A stretch of DNA of 64,000 nucleotides from Nautilus pompilius (taxonomy: Eukaryota > Mollusca > Cephalopoda > Nautilida > Nautilidae): assembly GCA_018389105.1 (NCBI GenBank), contig JACATO010001053.1:1-64000 (forward strand). The letters run 5' to 3'. Shown here piece after piece: positions 36,501 to 48,660 of this stretch (position 1 is its first letter; each line of letters opens with the position of its first letter). The notes beneath the pieces were generated by a model that did not search any database, was not told where the DNA came from, and saw nothing but the letters and a program-made list of their open reading frames with translations. A program made the translations under genes and the position numbers.

Positions 36501-38475
36501 CGCTTTTATACCTTCTACTAAAATATAATGAAACGTTCGTCTGTGAACTTAGTGTCTGACTGCGCATAAAAGAACCTTTTTAAAAAAAAAATGTGATGAG
36601 CTGCCACAAACCAGGAAGATGGTTGGCTGGCTGATCTGGGGCGCGCGCGCGACATAAGCACAATACGCGCAAAGATTAATAAACCCAAAGACCTGCCTCA
36701 CATTGAAGATTTCCGGTCCTAGTTCTGCCTTTGTGCGGTCGCTGAGGAACCTGGCTAGCGACCCATTGTCACGTTCACACGAGAGCTGGGCGGCGAACCA
36801 CGAGACTCTGTCTGAGTGGAATATGAGATGCTTTCCCCCGTTTCTGTAATATCCTGTCGCTGAGTTTTTTTTAAAAAAAAAAGAAAGAGAGAGAAGATTT
36901 ATGAATGAGTTATGTTTACTACCGTTAAACAATATTAAATTTAAGTAGTTTATAATGATATAAGGTAGGATTGTTCCCTTACAAAAGCATTAAATAATCT
37001 TCAGATTTCTTTTTTAATAAACATCGTAATGCTATCTTTTTTTTCTAGTTATAAATACAAATCTTGGGGGTAAAAAATCCAAGTTAGAAAAAGTAATAAT
37101 CATAATTTTTTTAGGGAAATGAAAAATCTAGTAATGGCCTTGTCTCGGTTATTCACTGCGTTATGAGCGACTGCAGAGGCTACGCAGTTTCACTATCCAC
37201 AAATGGCATCCAAATATTTAGTGATTCAAATGACTTCTTTTACACAAGGAACAGCTTGAATATTGTACAGATTGGTAAAGAATTTTAAATCCTCTGCTCT
37301 AAATGAACGAACGCCTGAGTTTCGATGTTGTCTGGACTGAATATCCAGCCCCACTACCATAAGATTTACGAGGAATTTTTATTGCACTGAAAGACTTATT
37401 CATGCCAAAATTTTTTTGATTTTCTGCAATTAAAAAAAAAAATCTAAGTATATTCTTACTTTCAATTTTCTATAGAGTTTTAAATTCCGGCAAAATAAAA
37501 TTGTTGAAGAGAAATTCACAATTAACACGAAGCAGTAGTTGTAGGAGATCAAGGGGCTAGACGCCATTAATTTAACAGAAAATGATTGGCCCCTTTTGTG
37601 ACCAAAACGAAGTTATCGGTTTTCTATCTTCCTTGTTGGGGATTAAATGCGTATCTGTGCAGGTTCGCTGTGTCACTTTCCCTTCTAGTAACCGCACCGT
37701 TTTCCCAGATGTTTCCTTTCCAATATGATAATGCGTTTTACGGAATATGACTTTACTACCATCAGATCGATCGAATCTGGGCTCTGTGGCCAGAAATATA
37801 CTTCTTCTCGTTTTATTTACCATCTCGAAAAAGAGTGGAGTGGTTAAGTTCCAGTGTTCAAGGCCTCACCGCGACACATGCGACCCAACCGAAAGAGTAA
37901 GGTCTTAGAACAGAAAGAGATCTCTTTCTTCATGAGTAAGAAACTGCTGTCTCTCTATTTCGATCTCCATCCATCGCATCTTTAGTTGGTGCGTTTATTT
38001 TTTGCTCACCCATTCGTCGTCGTTATATAGTTTTACACAATAATGGGAGAATAAGTAAGTAACAGGCATGGCGTTCGTTTTATGTCCGAGATTGCCTGGT
38101 TTTAAGACGTCTCGCAGTCAATCTGCAGACAGAGATGACGTTTATGGCATATTTCCCATCAGTGCCTTTTGAGCGTGGCGACCGGAAGTTCAGCATCTCG
38201 AGCCCAAAAAGTCCAGAAAAGGGCAGTCGGGTGTCGACTACTTACTGGTAGGCTGTCGATAAAGACAGACAGTTTACAAACTAATGCTTTAAATGGGATC
38301 GTAATATCCAAGTTTTTTTTTTTTTTGTTTTTAAAAAAGATTTAATTCAAAACTTCGATAGACGGGTTTGTTTGTTGTGAACTTATTGCGCTCACAAAGC
38401 ATTTGAAATGACGGCCTCACCTCGGACCAGGAGCAGGATTGCGCAGGTCAGCGACCGGTGAATATTCAAACACAT
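32522..38475 (-). CDS. type I membrane receptor with C-type lectin and PAN/apple domains, five exons
   Basis: Exons (minus strand): 38475-38421, 36859-36751, 36416-36115, 35547-35296 and 33061-32522. Exon 1 encodes an 18-residue signal peptide, MCLNIHRSLTCAILLLVR. Exons 2-3 encode a C-type lectin domain: AAQLSCERDNGSLA, FWIGLHRLGG, DDWRWIDGSPV, GNCSLM, PFLC; all four core cysteines are visible. No EPN/QPD or WND motif is seen, so canonical calcium-dependent sugar binding is doubtful. Exon 4 encodes a PAN/apple domain with seven cysteines and CRSFDYD. Exon 5 encodes a Ser/Thr/Pro-rich stalk, a helix YVGVTVTSVVIGVLGFIVII, a basic stop-transfer GRKQKSRKRK and a tail with a YSFV sorting-type motif. 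Splice phases agree at all four junctions if exon 2 uses the donor at 36750. Within exon 5 the stalk and the membrane helix are one frame apart, so an indel or unseen tiny intron is needed. Length is about 420 residues. Ligand unknown; a surface recognition role is inferred. Confidence 0.8.
33507..33542. repeat. (GA)n microsatellite in lectin-gene intron
   Basis: Pure GA dinucleotide run of about 17 units. On the transcribed (minus) strand it reads (TC)n. Confidence 0.88.
34490..34935 (-). mobile_element. Tc1/mariner-like DNA transposon remnant
   Basis: On the minus strand, 34630-34611 encodes LNPIENV, part of the third catalytic motif of Tc1 transposases (SPDLNPIE), followed by GRRVYLPPI. 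The preceding DNA is compatible with a badly decayed transposase body but gives no second clear motif. No terminal inverted repeat was identified. It lies in the last intron of the lectin/PAN gene. Confidence 0.4.
36860..38420. other. first intron of the lectin/PAN gene
   Basis: Intron between the signal-peptide exon and the first lectin exon. AT-rich, with no additional exon, repeat or RNA gene recognised. Confidence 0.5.
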
Positions 38476-38479
38476 TTGA

Positions 38480-40590
38480 AAAATAACACAGGAACTTTGT
38501 GTGAAAGCTTTTGCTTATCTCCCCTTTCCACAGTACCGCTCATAATTATGGAATTAACTGCGCAGAACGCGTCTCTGGGTGTACAATCAACATGCGCATA
38601 TCCAAATCTGCAAAAACATAATTATAGTATGTACAATTGGCATTAATAATCACATAATAAAGATGATTCAGATGTGTGCGCACTTAGAAGCGAGGCGCTT
38701 TCAGAAGGATGGATAGTCGGGATTTCTAACTCGAAGACGTACGTTAGACACTATACAAAAGGGATAAGCATGGCTATAATGATTAGGTGCAGGCTTGGGG
38801 ATGCAAGGAAGTGAAAGCATTTGCTGAGGATAGCTACATCGAAGTGATCAACTGGAGTAACTGACGTCCGTATGCTTCTCGGAGCAGTTCGTTGAAGCGG
38901 AAGCGCAGGAGGCGGCGGACAGAATTGATCACGTGTGCCACTTGCTTCCCGTGTTGTATTGCCTCGGGACAAATCTGCATGTTCCGGATGCTTCCGCAAT
39001 GACAACCTAGAGGATGTCGGCAACTCCGTAGTAAAGAGCGACTACCTGGCTAGAGAGCGGGAGGGGGGTTAAAAAGTGCCACGGACAGATGAAGCAGTCG
39101 GTGGTTTAGTGCCCACAGAGAAACACGGAGAGGTAAGCTGCCAACGTGTTGCTGTTTTGCGGGAATATATAGCTGGCGATCCCCACGGCATGCCACACTT
39201 TAGCCCGGCCGGACGTCCGGGACATCGTCGGTATGACTGGAAAGGTGTTTGCCTGCAGAACAGTGACGAGAAAAACATTTATCCGGGTCGTGTATGGACT
39301 ACTCGGAGTCAGGCATAGTGGAAAACCCCAGTCACCGACTCGTCACCAGAGGGCGTGTGGGGGCCAGCTGGAAGCTCGGCTTGGAAAACGAAGAGGACCG
39401 TATGGTGTCAGCCGTTTTTGGGAAAGGAAAAAAAAAACGCCTAGAAACAGCAGACTTGAAATTAGAAAACAAAAGCACACAAAAAAGGAAGACTATATTA
39501 ACAAGTCAAGGGGCCGAGGTTCACGTGGGCTGCAGACAATTGAGTGAGATTCGCTTAGTGTCGTGGAAACTTGGACGTCGTTCTTGTCGTTCGGTGATCG
39601 ATATGGGGCTAATGAACCTCCCCTTGCGTAGGAAGAAGAAACCATTCAGAAATCTGCAGTATTCTCCGCTCGCATTTCCTGAACCTCTAAATCTTCGAAA
39701 AGACCAGCTCCGGAACTACCTGCATCGAGCCGCAGCCTCGTTCACATTTACCTAATTCTCCATTCCCCGGATACTGAATTTAGACCGACTTCAAGGGCCA
39801 CAAAAAAAGGGCCAACCCCGGTGGGTGCCGTCACAGCCTGACGTCATACGTCATCTTCTCTTGTTTTTGCTTTTTTTTAAAAGTAATATCTAATTATTCG
39901 ATCGGAAGATTTTTCAACGATAAAGAAATTGCTTTTAGGGTTTCTTGGTATATAAATTAGAAATGCTGGCGGTGCTCTGGCCGTTTTTGCCGGGCCACCT
40001 GTCGGAAGGTGCAAGAAGTTCCTGACCGGTAGCCGGGATAGTTTCCATTTTTTTTTATTTTTGTCGCTCAAAAACTCTCTGCAGAATATCACCGTCCACC
40101 GTGTAAGAACGGATATGAAACAGCCGATCGATGATCGATCGCTCGCCTTTCCGACTGGTGGAACCTCGCTAGAAAGGAGCGTAAATAGAAGATTAACAGG
40201 TAGACGTCCTACCTGGAAGAAGTTATCGAAAACGGGCAGGTGAGCGGGTACGCGACACGCGTAAATACGAACGTTATGGCCTCTGTTTCCTCTCTCAGAA
40301 CCCGTCGAGCAAGGGAAACGGGTTGTGTCCATTGTCTGCCAGCGAGCGCAGCTTCTGAGAGGTATCGATTCCTGTGGAGAACGTGCGCAAGAGAGAACAA
40401 TATGGCGTCTGATATTTACTGAATTTTAAAAAAAAACTAAGCCATGCACAGACCATACTTTCTACAGTCAAGACGGCTAAAAGCCGCCACCCTTTTACAC
40501 CCAATCTAAGAAAAAGAGAGATTTAATTCAAAGTAAAGAAAATACGCGACTTTGGCCAATTTTTAACCACAGTTCATACCCGACCGCCAT
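38480..40590. other. intergenic; upstream side of the lectin/PAN gene
   Basis: No coding homology on either strand. It holds a TGACGTCATACGTCA cluster (near 39839) of unknown meaning. Some promoter sequence for the minus-strand receptor gene should lie just above 38475, but no TATA box is evident. Confidence 0.4.
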
Positions 40591-40591
40591 T

Positions 40592-40862
40592 CTAATCACT
40601 TGATTTACATACAACGTGTCCAGGACCCCCCTCCCACGTGACACCCCAGGCGCCATCCCAAAATCACTTGACTTACAGACAACGTGGCCAGGACCCCTCC
40701 TCCCACGTCACACCCGAAGCGCCATCCCATAGTCACTTGACTTACAGACAACGTGGCCAGGACCCCCCTCCCACGTGACACCCCAAGCGCCATCCCATAG
40801 TCACTTGACTTACAGACAACGTGGCCAGGACCCCCTCCCACGTGACACCCCAGGCGCCATCC
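40592..40862. repeat. 68-bp minisatellite, four copies
   Basis: Four tandem ~68-bp units containing ATCACTTGACTTACAGACAA or its variants and CTCCCACGTGACACCCC. Three of four units carry CACGTG; one reads CACGTCAC instead. Units differ by a few substitutions and single-base indels. Confidence 0.93.
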
Positions 40863-43240
40863 CATTACTCAACTTCGCTAGTAGAAAGACTGGGCTGTTT
40901 TTCTTTCTTTCTGATTGTTCTCGCCTTAATGCGACATCTGTATCCGAACCCTTCTCGGCGGAAGTGGAATTCTTTTGGTGCAGATTTAAACCTGGCAGCG
41001 GAAAGTGCGGTGACGGAGCAGCTGCCTGCTTCTTTACTTTCTAACCGTGGACACTTCGGGACACTGGTGGAGGGCTCCATACCCGGAAATATATTTCTTT
41101 TGATAATAAATTTGTTAATGAATTTTTAAAAATTGCCAGTTAGTCGCGAACATTGTAAAGACAAGCCACCTTATGAATGGCTTCCCCGAAGAAGAGCGGA
41201 TCTAGACTGGAGACTCTTGCCTTCTTGTAATGGCTGGATATGGGAGACGGAGAATTTATCTGGAACGAGTTTTTAAGTATTCCGGATGATTTTCTATATT
41301 CGGCATCGAATATTAACGATGTGGATTTCCCCTTTGAAATATACCACAGACAGAAATTTACATATTCGCTCAAAACACGTACACACACACACACATTTTA
41401 GAATGTATATATTTCGGGAAAATGAAAGAAAATAAAAAAAGATACAAACGTAACTTCCTTGATTGTCTTCAAACGATTGCTGCTCTTTACCATCCTGTGG
41501 ATGCTTAATTTATGAGACCATTTATTGGAGTCTGAACTATAACTCAAACAAAGATATATGGTTTTTTTTCCCCCTTATACCTGTGTCGTAGGAAAGTAAG
41601 ATTATGTTCTGACAGTACTCTCGCTATTCTTCTGTACCCATCACACACGTCTCTCCACTTTCAGGGAGTTTCTGTTTATTTTCTAAAATCCATTTGAAAA
41701 TTATGTACAGGCAATTACTGCTCGGGTTTCTTTCTGTTTGCTTGCTTCTTTCTAACCCTGACTCCGCCAGTTCTCGTTTTCTTTATTTTATTTTTTTTCA
41801 TATATTTATTCAAAACAACCTGAATTTTAAAAACAAATTATTTCTTAAGTTTTGCTCTCTACAGGCACTGTTACTTACTTTTTACTTTGCGAATTATAAT
41901 TAAAGCTGATATATAGTTCTCTCTCTCTCTCACGCACTCACACAGACTTCCTCTTCTAGAACCTGCTACAGATAATGGTTATTCGTTTTAGAATACGACT
42001 TACATGAACTTACACCTCGTCTATACCACAGGTCTCTCTCTCTCTTCGTTGGGTGGACTGTGTTCTTTCTTCCCTTCCTCTCTCTCTCTCTTCCCTTCAT
42101 TATTCTGTCTTCAGTCAGGTTGAAAAATAATTGATGATTTTCAGGAAAAAAAGTCAATCGATGTAACCCAGGGAGACGTTCGTCCGTGAACGTTTTATCA
42201 AAGAATAATCAATAAAAGTAATAAGATTGAATACAGTTTACAGGAAAAACCCCGGTTAGGTGAAAGGTTCAGATTAACAAAGTTTCGGCTGTGATTGGTT
42301 TTAATTGTATTTTCTGTTTGTTTCTAATGTAATCGTGATAATATAGAGCTACAGTCAACTGACCGTGGCTTTACTTGTTCCCACAAAAACCGCCATCAAA
42401 CTGACGCCCGACTATGATGTCGTTCTATTCTGAAGAAGATACAAAAATGTGTTTAAAACCTTTGTTAGTCTCGAAATCTCTGACACCTTCCGGACGGCAG
42501 TCGGATTTGCTGCCAGCCAGCCAACGATTTTCTACCGCACTCTTTTGCGTCGAGAGGTACGAAACGCGCAGTTTGGCGCTGGGCATTGGAGATGGTTGTC
42601 TGAGACTAAGCCCCCGGGGTTTAGGTTTTCTTGTTTCTTGGATCGTCTACGAAAATAATAAAACTTATTACGATACAGACGAGAAATTGAGGTACAAAGT
42701 GTACTTTTGAGTCACTGTTTAAAAATTATTCATGTTCAGCACCTATAAACAGATCACCAGCCTAGTTCCCTACTCCTCGCTTATTCTACTTTGGATTTCC
42801 GGCGGCCATGCTGAACAGGGCATTCTGGGAGAAAAGTTGTGTTGCCAACAGGGAAGATCGTCGTACATAAATCATGTCTGCTAGGGGGGGTGCTCTCCCT
42901 TTTGTAAATACTAATTAGTGTTATGTTGTATCGGAGAAGCGATTCGTGGATTAGCGATGAGCTGGCGAAAAGGAATAGAACTACGGTGGGAGCGGTTTCC
43001 GTGGAAAACCCGGTCTGTCACCCCGGCGCGAACAAGACGGAATCTGGATTCCTGTTAGTGGTAAAAAAAAAAAAAAACAACTAATGGTTGGGTTACGATT
43101 AACAGTATAAAGTTTCCATCGTAACAGTTTTGTTTGCAGAAGCAGACCGTGAAACATTAAGTGCAGGCAAGCAAAACCGGTACTGTATTCACGAAGTACA
43201 GAACAGGGGTGGTGGGGGGGGGGAGACGCACGACGCAAAC
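40863..43240. other. intergenic, no feature recognised
   Basis: AT-rich DNA with short CT runs near 41922 and 42032 and no coding homology. Confidence 0.4.
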
Positions 43241-43360
43241 ATCTAGAACGAGTTCAAGTGAAGGTAGATTGGAAGAGTCTACTTGAACTGTAGGTTGGAG
43301 ACAAAACAGCAGTGGACAAAATCCATAAAGAAATTGCCAATGAAACGCTTGCGCCATATA

Positions 43361-44917
43361 CAGTGCCAGACAAAAGAGTTGGGACTCTTGCTGTGAAATT
43401 GATATTTTAGCTCTCTTGTTTTTACATTTGCATACAGATAGTCATCCTATTGTCCATAAGCTCTATAAAACCTGCCTTTACAATGTGTAAAAACAACGAA
43501 TGCCATATGTGTATCTGTTGTCTGGAAAAGATATCTGAATTAGCATAGTCAAATTTGTACCGCGACAAAAGAGTTGGAACAGTGAACAAAATCTGTGCAT
43601 ACATTTATTCCCCTCAATATATTCATTTTTAAAGGATCAAATGAATAGAATCAAATCATCTAAGACCATTTAAGATCATTTTTGCACAATGACTGGCAAG
43701 ACAGCGTAGTCTGAAATCAGAGACTTGATACTTGAGCACCACCAAGAAAATCTGCCTGTCGGGAGATAGCTGATCGAGTCAGTTGCACGAAAAGCACCGT
43801 AAACCGCATTCTGAAGGAGTACAGGGAGACCGGAAACACGAAACCAAAAATGCGAATCGGAAGACCGCGAAAATGTGACAACAAAATGGATCGACTCATT
43901 TGTCGCAAATCCAGGGCCAATCGTTTCCTGACATCGACGGCCATTCGAGCCTCCCCGAGTGGAGTGAATGTCTCCAGTCGCACTATTCAACGTCGTCTCT
44001 GCGAGGGGAATCTCTTTGGACGAATCGCCCAGAAAAAGCCATTGATCAGCAACAAGAACAGGCGCATCCGCATAGAATGGGCTAAAGAGCACAAAAACTG
44101 GACCAAAGTTCAATGGGCTAGAGTTCTCTTTTCCGACGAAACGATGATCATGCGCATTCACAGTGCTGACCGAGTATTTGTTTGACGTTACCATGGCGAA
44201 AAAATACAATATAAAGTGCACCCGACCGACAGTACAGGCGGGAGGAGGATCGCTGATGGTCTGGGGGTGTGTGAGCGCGGCGGGACCAGGCCCTCTCAAG
44301 TTGATCGAGCGACCGCCCAGACCTACTACAATTTACTGAGGGATGTCATCGTCGACTACATCAACGAGAACATGCCACACCATCCAACTAGGAATGGATG
44401 TCATGCGGTGGCTGCCCCAAAGTCCGGATCTCAATCCAATCGAAAATGCCTGGAAGCAGCTGAAGGCCAAAGTGGCCAAACACAAGAATCTCAACCAAGA
44501 CCAATTCTGCCGGGCTGTCGAGAAATGCTGAAAGGAAATGGCCAATTTGGACTGCCTTTGTTTGGTCGAATCCACGCCCCGTCGTAGTCGAGAAGTGATG
44601 GAAATCACGGATACGTCACCCACTACTAGTCCATTGATCATTTCCATGCAATTGTTCGATTGTAATTTGGAATGTTGAAAAATATTTATGGTTCTGCTCA
44701 TTGTCCCAACTCTTTTGTCGCGGTGCAAATCGGACATTGCCGATTCAAATATTTATTTCCAGAGAATATGTAAACATATAGCATGTGTTGCTTTTATACA
44801 TTGTAAAGGCATGTTTTGTGCATATAATAGACAATGTGATGGGTATTTAAATGCGTTTGTTCAGAGCTCAGATATCAACTTCACAGCAAAGTGTCCCAAC
44901 TCTTTTGTCCGGCACTG
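43361..44917 (+). mobile_element. Tc1-like transposon with long IR/DR ends
   Basis: A complete-ended 1,557-bp element flanked by TA on both sides (43359-43360 and 44918-44919), as expected for Tc1/mariner target duplication. The ends are inverted repeats of about 220 bp (43361-43585 and 44700-44917). Each end carries two copies of a direct repeat with core GACAAAAGAGTTGG, one outer and one inner, like the IR/DR arrangement of Sleeping Beauty-type elements. The two arms have diverged (roughly 80% by eye). The internal transposase is broken, so the copy is non-autonomous. Confidence 0.92.
43688..44670 (+). pseudogene. broken Tc1-like transposase
   Basis: Reading across frames gives the family order: an N-terminal helix-turn-helix (EIADRVSCTKSTVNRILKEY, about 43766-43825), the GRPRK hinge (43859), a second DNA-binding part (SSRTIQRRLCEGNLFGR), VLFSDET with the first catalytic Asp (about 44134), and [12 protein letters not shown] with the third acidic residue (about 44419). 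Stop codons interrupt the start region near 43706, and one follows RVFV at 44183-44185. The segment that should hold the second Asp, before 44390, is shortened and the residue cannot be placed. A further stop follows VEKC at about 44529. Confidence 0.85.
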
Positions 44918-45389
44918 TATGTTCGACCACATGTGGCTAGAACTTTTCACTGCAACAGGTTCTACTAAGTTTATATGAAGACATACAACGTCAGAAGTTG
45001 GCAACGTTCATTCTATGCATACGTCTTCCACAGATCACTTCTAAACCTTTTCCCCAGGAATGTATCAAGAGGAGCGCAGCCTGTCGGCCATTTTGAGAAA
45101 CAAAAAAATTCATCCTCCTCACATTCTATGGCACCAAATACGTTTTACTTAAGTCATTCGCTCTACTCTGCATTGTATCTTCCGAACGTAGATTTATTTA
45201 TCTCTACGAGCAGCCAGGTGCAAAAGTGCTGTTCACTTGGAGAATGCATACCACAAGAACGGGCAAGAGTATTCTGTTCCGGTAACCCTTATGGTCACAA
45301 GAGCGTCAGAGATTTTGAAAATGTAGGTTCTAACACTACTTTGGAGAAGAAATTGTCAGATATGATTTAGTCGTAACTGGAGCTCACTC

Positions 45390-45740
45390 GTTCCTGAGGT
45401 CATCTCTAGGCTACCGCAAGACTCTCTGATCACTGAAATTGTACCAACACTACAGACGAGAGAAGGGCAGTTGAATACATATGTTGATGACATAGTCGTT
45501 ATTAGCATAGCATCGACTCCGGTTCATCCCATGAAGAGACTGCAATAAATTAGTGATAAACTCAAGGAGTATACGTAGAGGAACGACATAAAGGTACAAC
45601 CAGACAACACGTGCTGGACGATGGCAACGAAGGCCTACCTCAGCCAGAAGCAATACCACCTGGGATATGTGGTGGGAAAATTGATACATAGCCCCACAAA
45701 TTGAACACCTGAGACAGGAGGAGACAATGGTTTGGGGATT
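45390..45740 (+). mobile_element. retroelement fossil with a reverse-transcriptase-like motif
   Basis: A short stretch encodes NTYVDDIVVIS, matching the YxDD box of reverse transcriptases, followed by ISDKLKEY and other residues compatible with the region after the active site. It is clearly broken and short. Whether it belongs to an LTR or a non-LTR retroelement cannot be decided from what remains, and no end repeats were seen. Confidence 0.35.
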
Positions 45741-45885
45741 ACTGCGGTAAGTAGCTACAGAATATGACAGAGAATCTAACGAACCCGATCTCCAGAAGAT
45801 CACAGTATAGTCTGGTAAGAAGCAAGAGACAGTGGGTAAAGTATCCTGACCACAAAAGTCATCAGGGAAATCAAACAGGGTCAGC

Positions 45886-46005
45886 GGGCGGCCAGTGGGT
45901 TCAGTGGTTAAATTACCAGACTGCCACGGTTGAGCTGTCCACGGTCAAAGTTGGCAAGGATTCTTCCAGCTCTTCTTCCTTCACCTGCCCGTCGCGTGGG
46001 CTTCC
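45886..46005 (+). repeat. possible tRNA-derived SINE relic
   Basis: The stretch GGTTCAGTGGTTAAATTACC resembles the A-box region of the other tRNA-derived repeats here, but the expected B box is degenerate. The surrounding DNA to 47245 has no recognised gene, though long open frames overlap on both strands at 46102-46651. Confidence 0.3.
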
Positions 46006-47245
46006 TTCCACGTCTGAAAAATGAAGAATTACAACAGTGATTTCCCTGCCAAGTTTGGCATTGCCAGATTCTCGTGATACTGGATAACGCTCTCTAGCGG
46101 ATCAACACGGCACTATTCCCCATCGCCAGAGTAGTCTCCCTTGTAAAGACTGGTATTTAAAAAAGTGTGGAACCATTGGAGCGGAACACAATTGCACCTC
46201 AGTCGGAATCGGGCTGGGAAAGAAGGATACTAATGTAAATGTGGGAAAATGGCTGCAGTTCACCAACCTGACAGGAGGCTCTGCCAAGCGGAGACCAGGG
46301 CGCTGGCTGCTGCTGCTCTGCCGTGCGGACAGCGGATTGGGGAGCTCAAGGGATGTGAGGAGAGAAGATCGACTGTGCGTCGTCACGAGTGGAGCAGAAG
46401 CCGATAATGAGAAGAGGGGCGATGCTAATGCTGGTATCAATATTTGCAACTGGCACCTGCCTGCCTGCTTGTCTGCCTGCCATTGGATGATACCACCAAC
46501 AGTAGCATCCTCCAAATTCACAGACGAGCACAAGATAGCGCGATCTCCAGCCAACAGACCTCTCGTATACGTCGATACAGAGCTGAGCTGTCTAATTAGC
46601 AAAGTATGCGAACACGCGCCGATGGATAGAAAAAACACCTGGTCAGGATAACCTTACACCTGCAGGAACAGGTGGCGCTAAACGGGTACACGCATGGGAC
46701 CAGTTAATTCCATACTTAGAGCGCATCCTTTAGCCACGTCTGGGTACTGCTGGTCGGTGCCGTCGCGACCGTTAAAATCCCCTTCTCCTTTTCTTCTTCT
46801 GAAAATTAGACCGAAGACAGCGGCAGACAGGTAGAGGGATATACAGTACGCGTTAACTGTCTGCCTCTCTGACGTATTTCATACCTGGCCGAATTGCTTT
46901 AAAAGATCCCGGCCGCGATATTTTACCTTTGTGTTTTTCTTGTCATCGATTCCTTCGAAGTCATTCGTCGTTAAGCCACCAGCCGTCTCTTTGTAACACA
47001 CCGTCGTGTTAATACGCTCCGTTCTGCCCATATATATATATATTTAAAAAAAGATAGTATTAGCAGTTTAAAATTCGGAAGTTAAGCAATCGGTCGTCAG
47101 GCTCTCTCTCCAAGCAAGAAAAAAAGAAAAGAAAAAAAAAACACTTCTCCCAGAATGCTTTATTCAATATGGCTTCCGGAAATTCCAGAAATAGTGTTTT
47201 AAATCAGCGAGTGTTTTCTTGTTGATTATTTTCCGTAAACCGCTG

Positions 47246-48660
47246 GGCTCTGCCGCCTCCCATACCAGAGGGGCAGGAGCTATCGCCAGTTCTGGTCCAG
47301 CTATCAGATCACCCTCCCCTCATCAGCAAAAGAAGTCACAAGGTGTAACAAGAGCCCAATTCCACTTTCTCTACTGGCCAGGAAACAGATATAACATATA
47401 AAACAACAGCTACCTGCTGACTGATTTTCAATACTAACCCCACTGTCATTGCCGCTGGGATTCGTATCTCTTCCTATTTAATAAATTAAACTAAAACTTT
47501 CCACCACATCCATCTTCAATCCTCCCATCCTTTCCCCGTTTCCCCCTCTGAGATAAGAAAGACGCGATCACACCTGTCATCGTCCACGTAATGGCGAATG
47601 GTTACTGTCTCTATGCTTGCTTCTCAGGAGATTCACACACAAAATATTTTAAGAAAAGATTTTATTTATAATCGAAATACCTCCATACTGGATTAACCCT
47701 ATCGAAAACAGAGCATCAGACGATGTACCCAGGTGGATAAGTAGTTAGCCTGGTTAATAGTGTTCATTCACCTGCTGATCCTGAGAGACCAGCGGACTGT
47801 TTCCTGCTATATTTTGGTTTTTTCCTACTTTTGTTTTCTCAGAAGAAATAAATTAAATAAACTTTGATGAAAGAAAGAAAAGATTAATAGATTTCATAAC
47901 AATAACTTTTCTCTCTCTCACACATTATATATGTATCCATCTACATACAGCACTTTCTGTGCACATCCTCTGAGCGGTGGAAACAGGAAACGAAAGTTTC
48001 TGGTTCTCCAAAACCCTAACGAAGATTCAGATAGCTGAAGTTATGGGAAACTCCGCCATTTTCGTAGTCATTGACGACAACCGAGAACTTTATCTTTCCT
48101 AGAAGACAGTGCGCGGAGGAGTAAACAGTCAGACCGACCTGGATAGGATAAACACAAAGGAAAGTAAGAAATAGCCGCGCCCGTGAACTCGTTTAACTGG
48201 AGCTCTCGGTTTCATATTTTAAACGATAATATTTCCTGCTGATCATCCATCCGACTACATCTCTAAGGGTGATTAGGGGGGAACCAGGTACACGTGATGG
48301 CCTACATATTTGTAGTATTTTCGTGATGAAATTGGGTTCATCTCAGGCATCAGCACCATGTTTATTTCAGAATTTATACGACCAAATCTATTGAAATATA
48401 AATATAAGGTCACATCCTTTTCTTCCGCTCGAGTACTGCTGCTGCCGTCTACTGGCCTGTTCTTTTGTGTATCCCAGCTTCTCTCTCTCTCTCTCCATCA
48501 GATCTGCTGTCGGTATACCACGTGATATAGTTTCATAAAGTCTCATTTCTTGGAACAGTATAAAATTTCTATTTGCTGAATTCCCATCAGGTTTCCCCGA
48601 ATTTTTCCTGAATGTAGGCTATCTGTCTGTCATTCGTCGAATTCGTTTAATTTTTAGCTT
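47246..48660. repeat. segmental duplication block D1, left copy
   Basis: About 1.4 kb nearly identical to 55667-57031. Differences are about a dozen substitutions, a few one-base indels, and a 46-bp segment (about 48 bases starting near 47640) present only here. It lies upstream of the first GIG2-like gene. It begins GGCTCTGCCGCCTCCC and ends near GAATTCGTTT. No terminal inverted repeats or recognisable coding sequence were found. It could be a shared promoter/5' region or a repeat. Confidence 0.92.

Noticed and set aside
39076-39755. Open frames of 80-153 codons on the plus strand
   Set aside because: No domain, no splice-phase partners and no similarity to neighbours; treated as chance.
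46102-46651. Overlapping open frames of 178 and 136 codons on opposite strands
   Set aside because: No recognisable domain in either, and composition suggests chance openness; kept out as a gene for lack of support.
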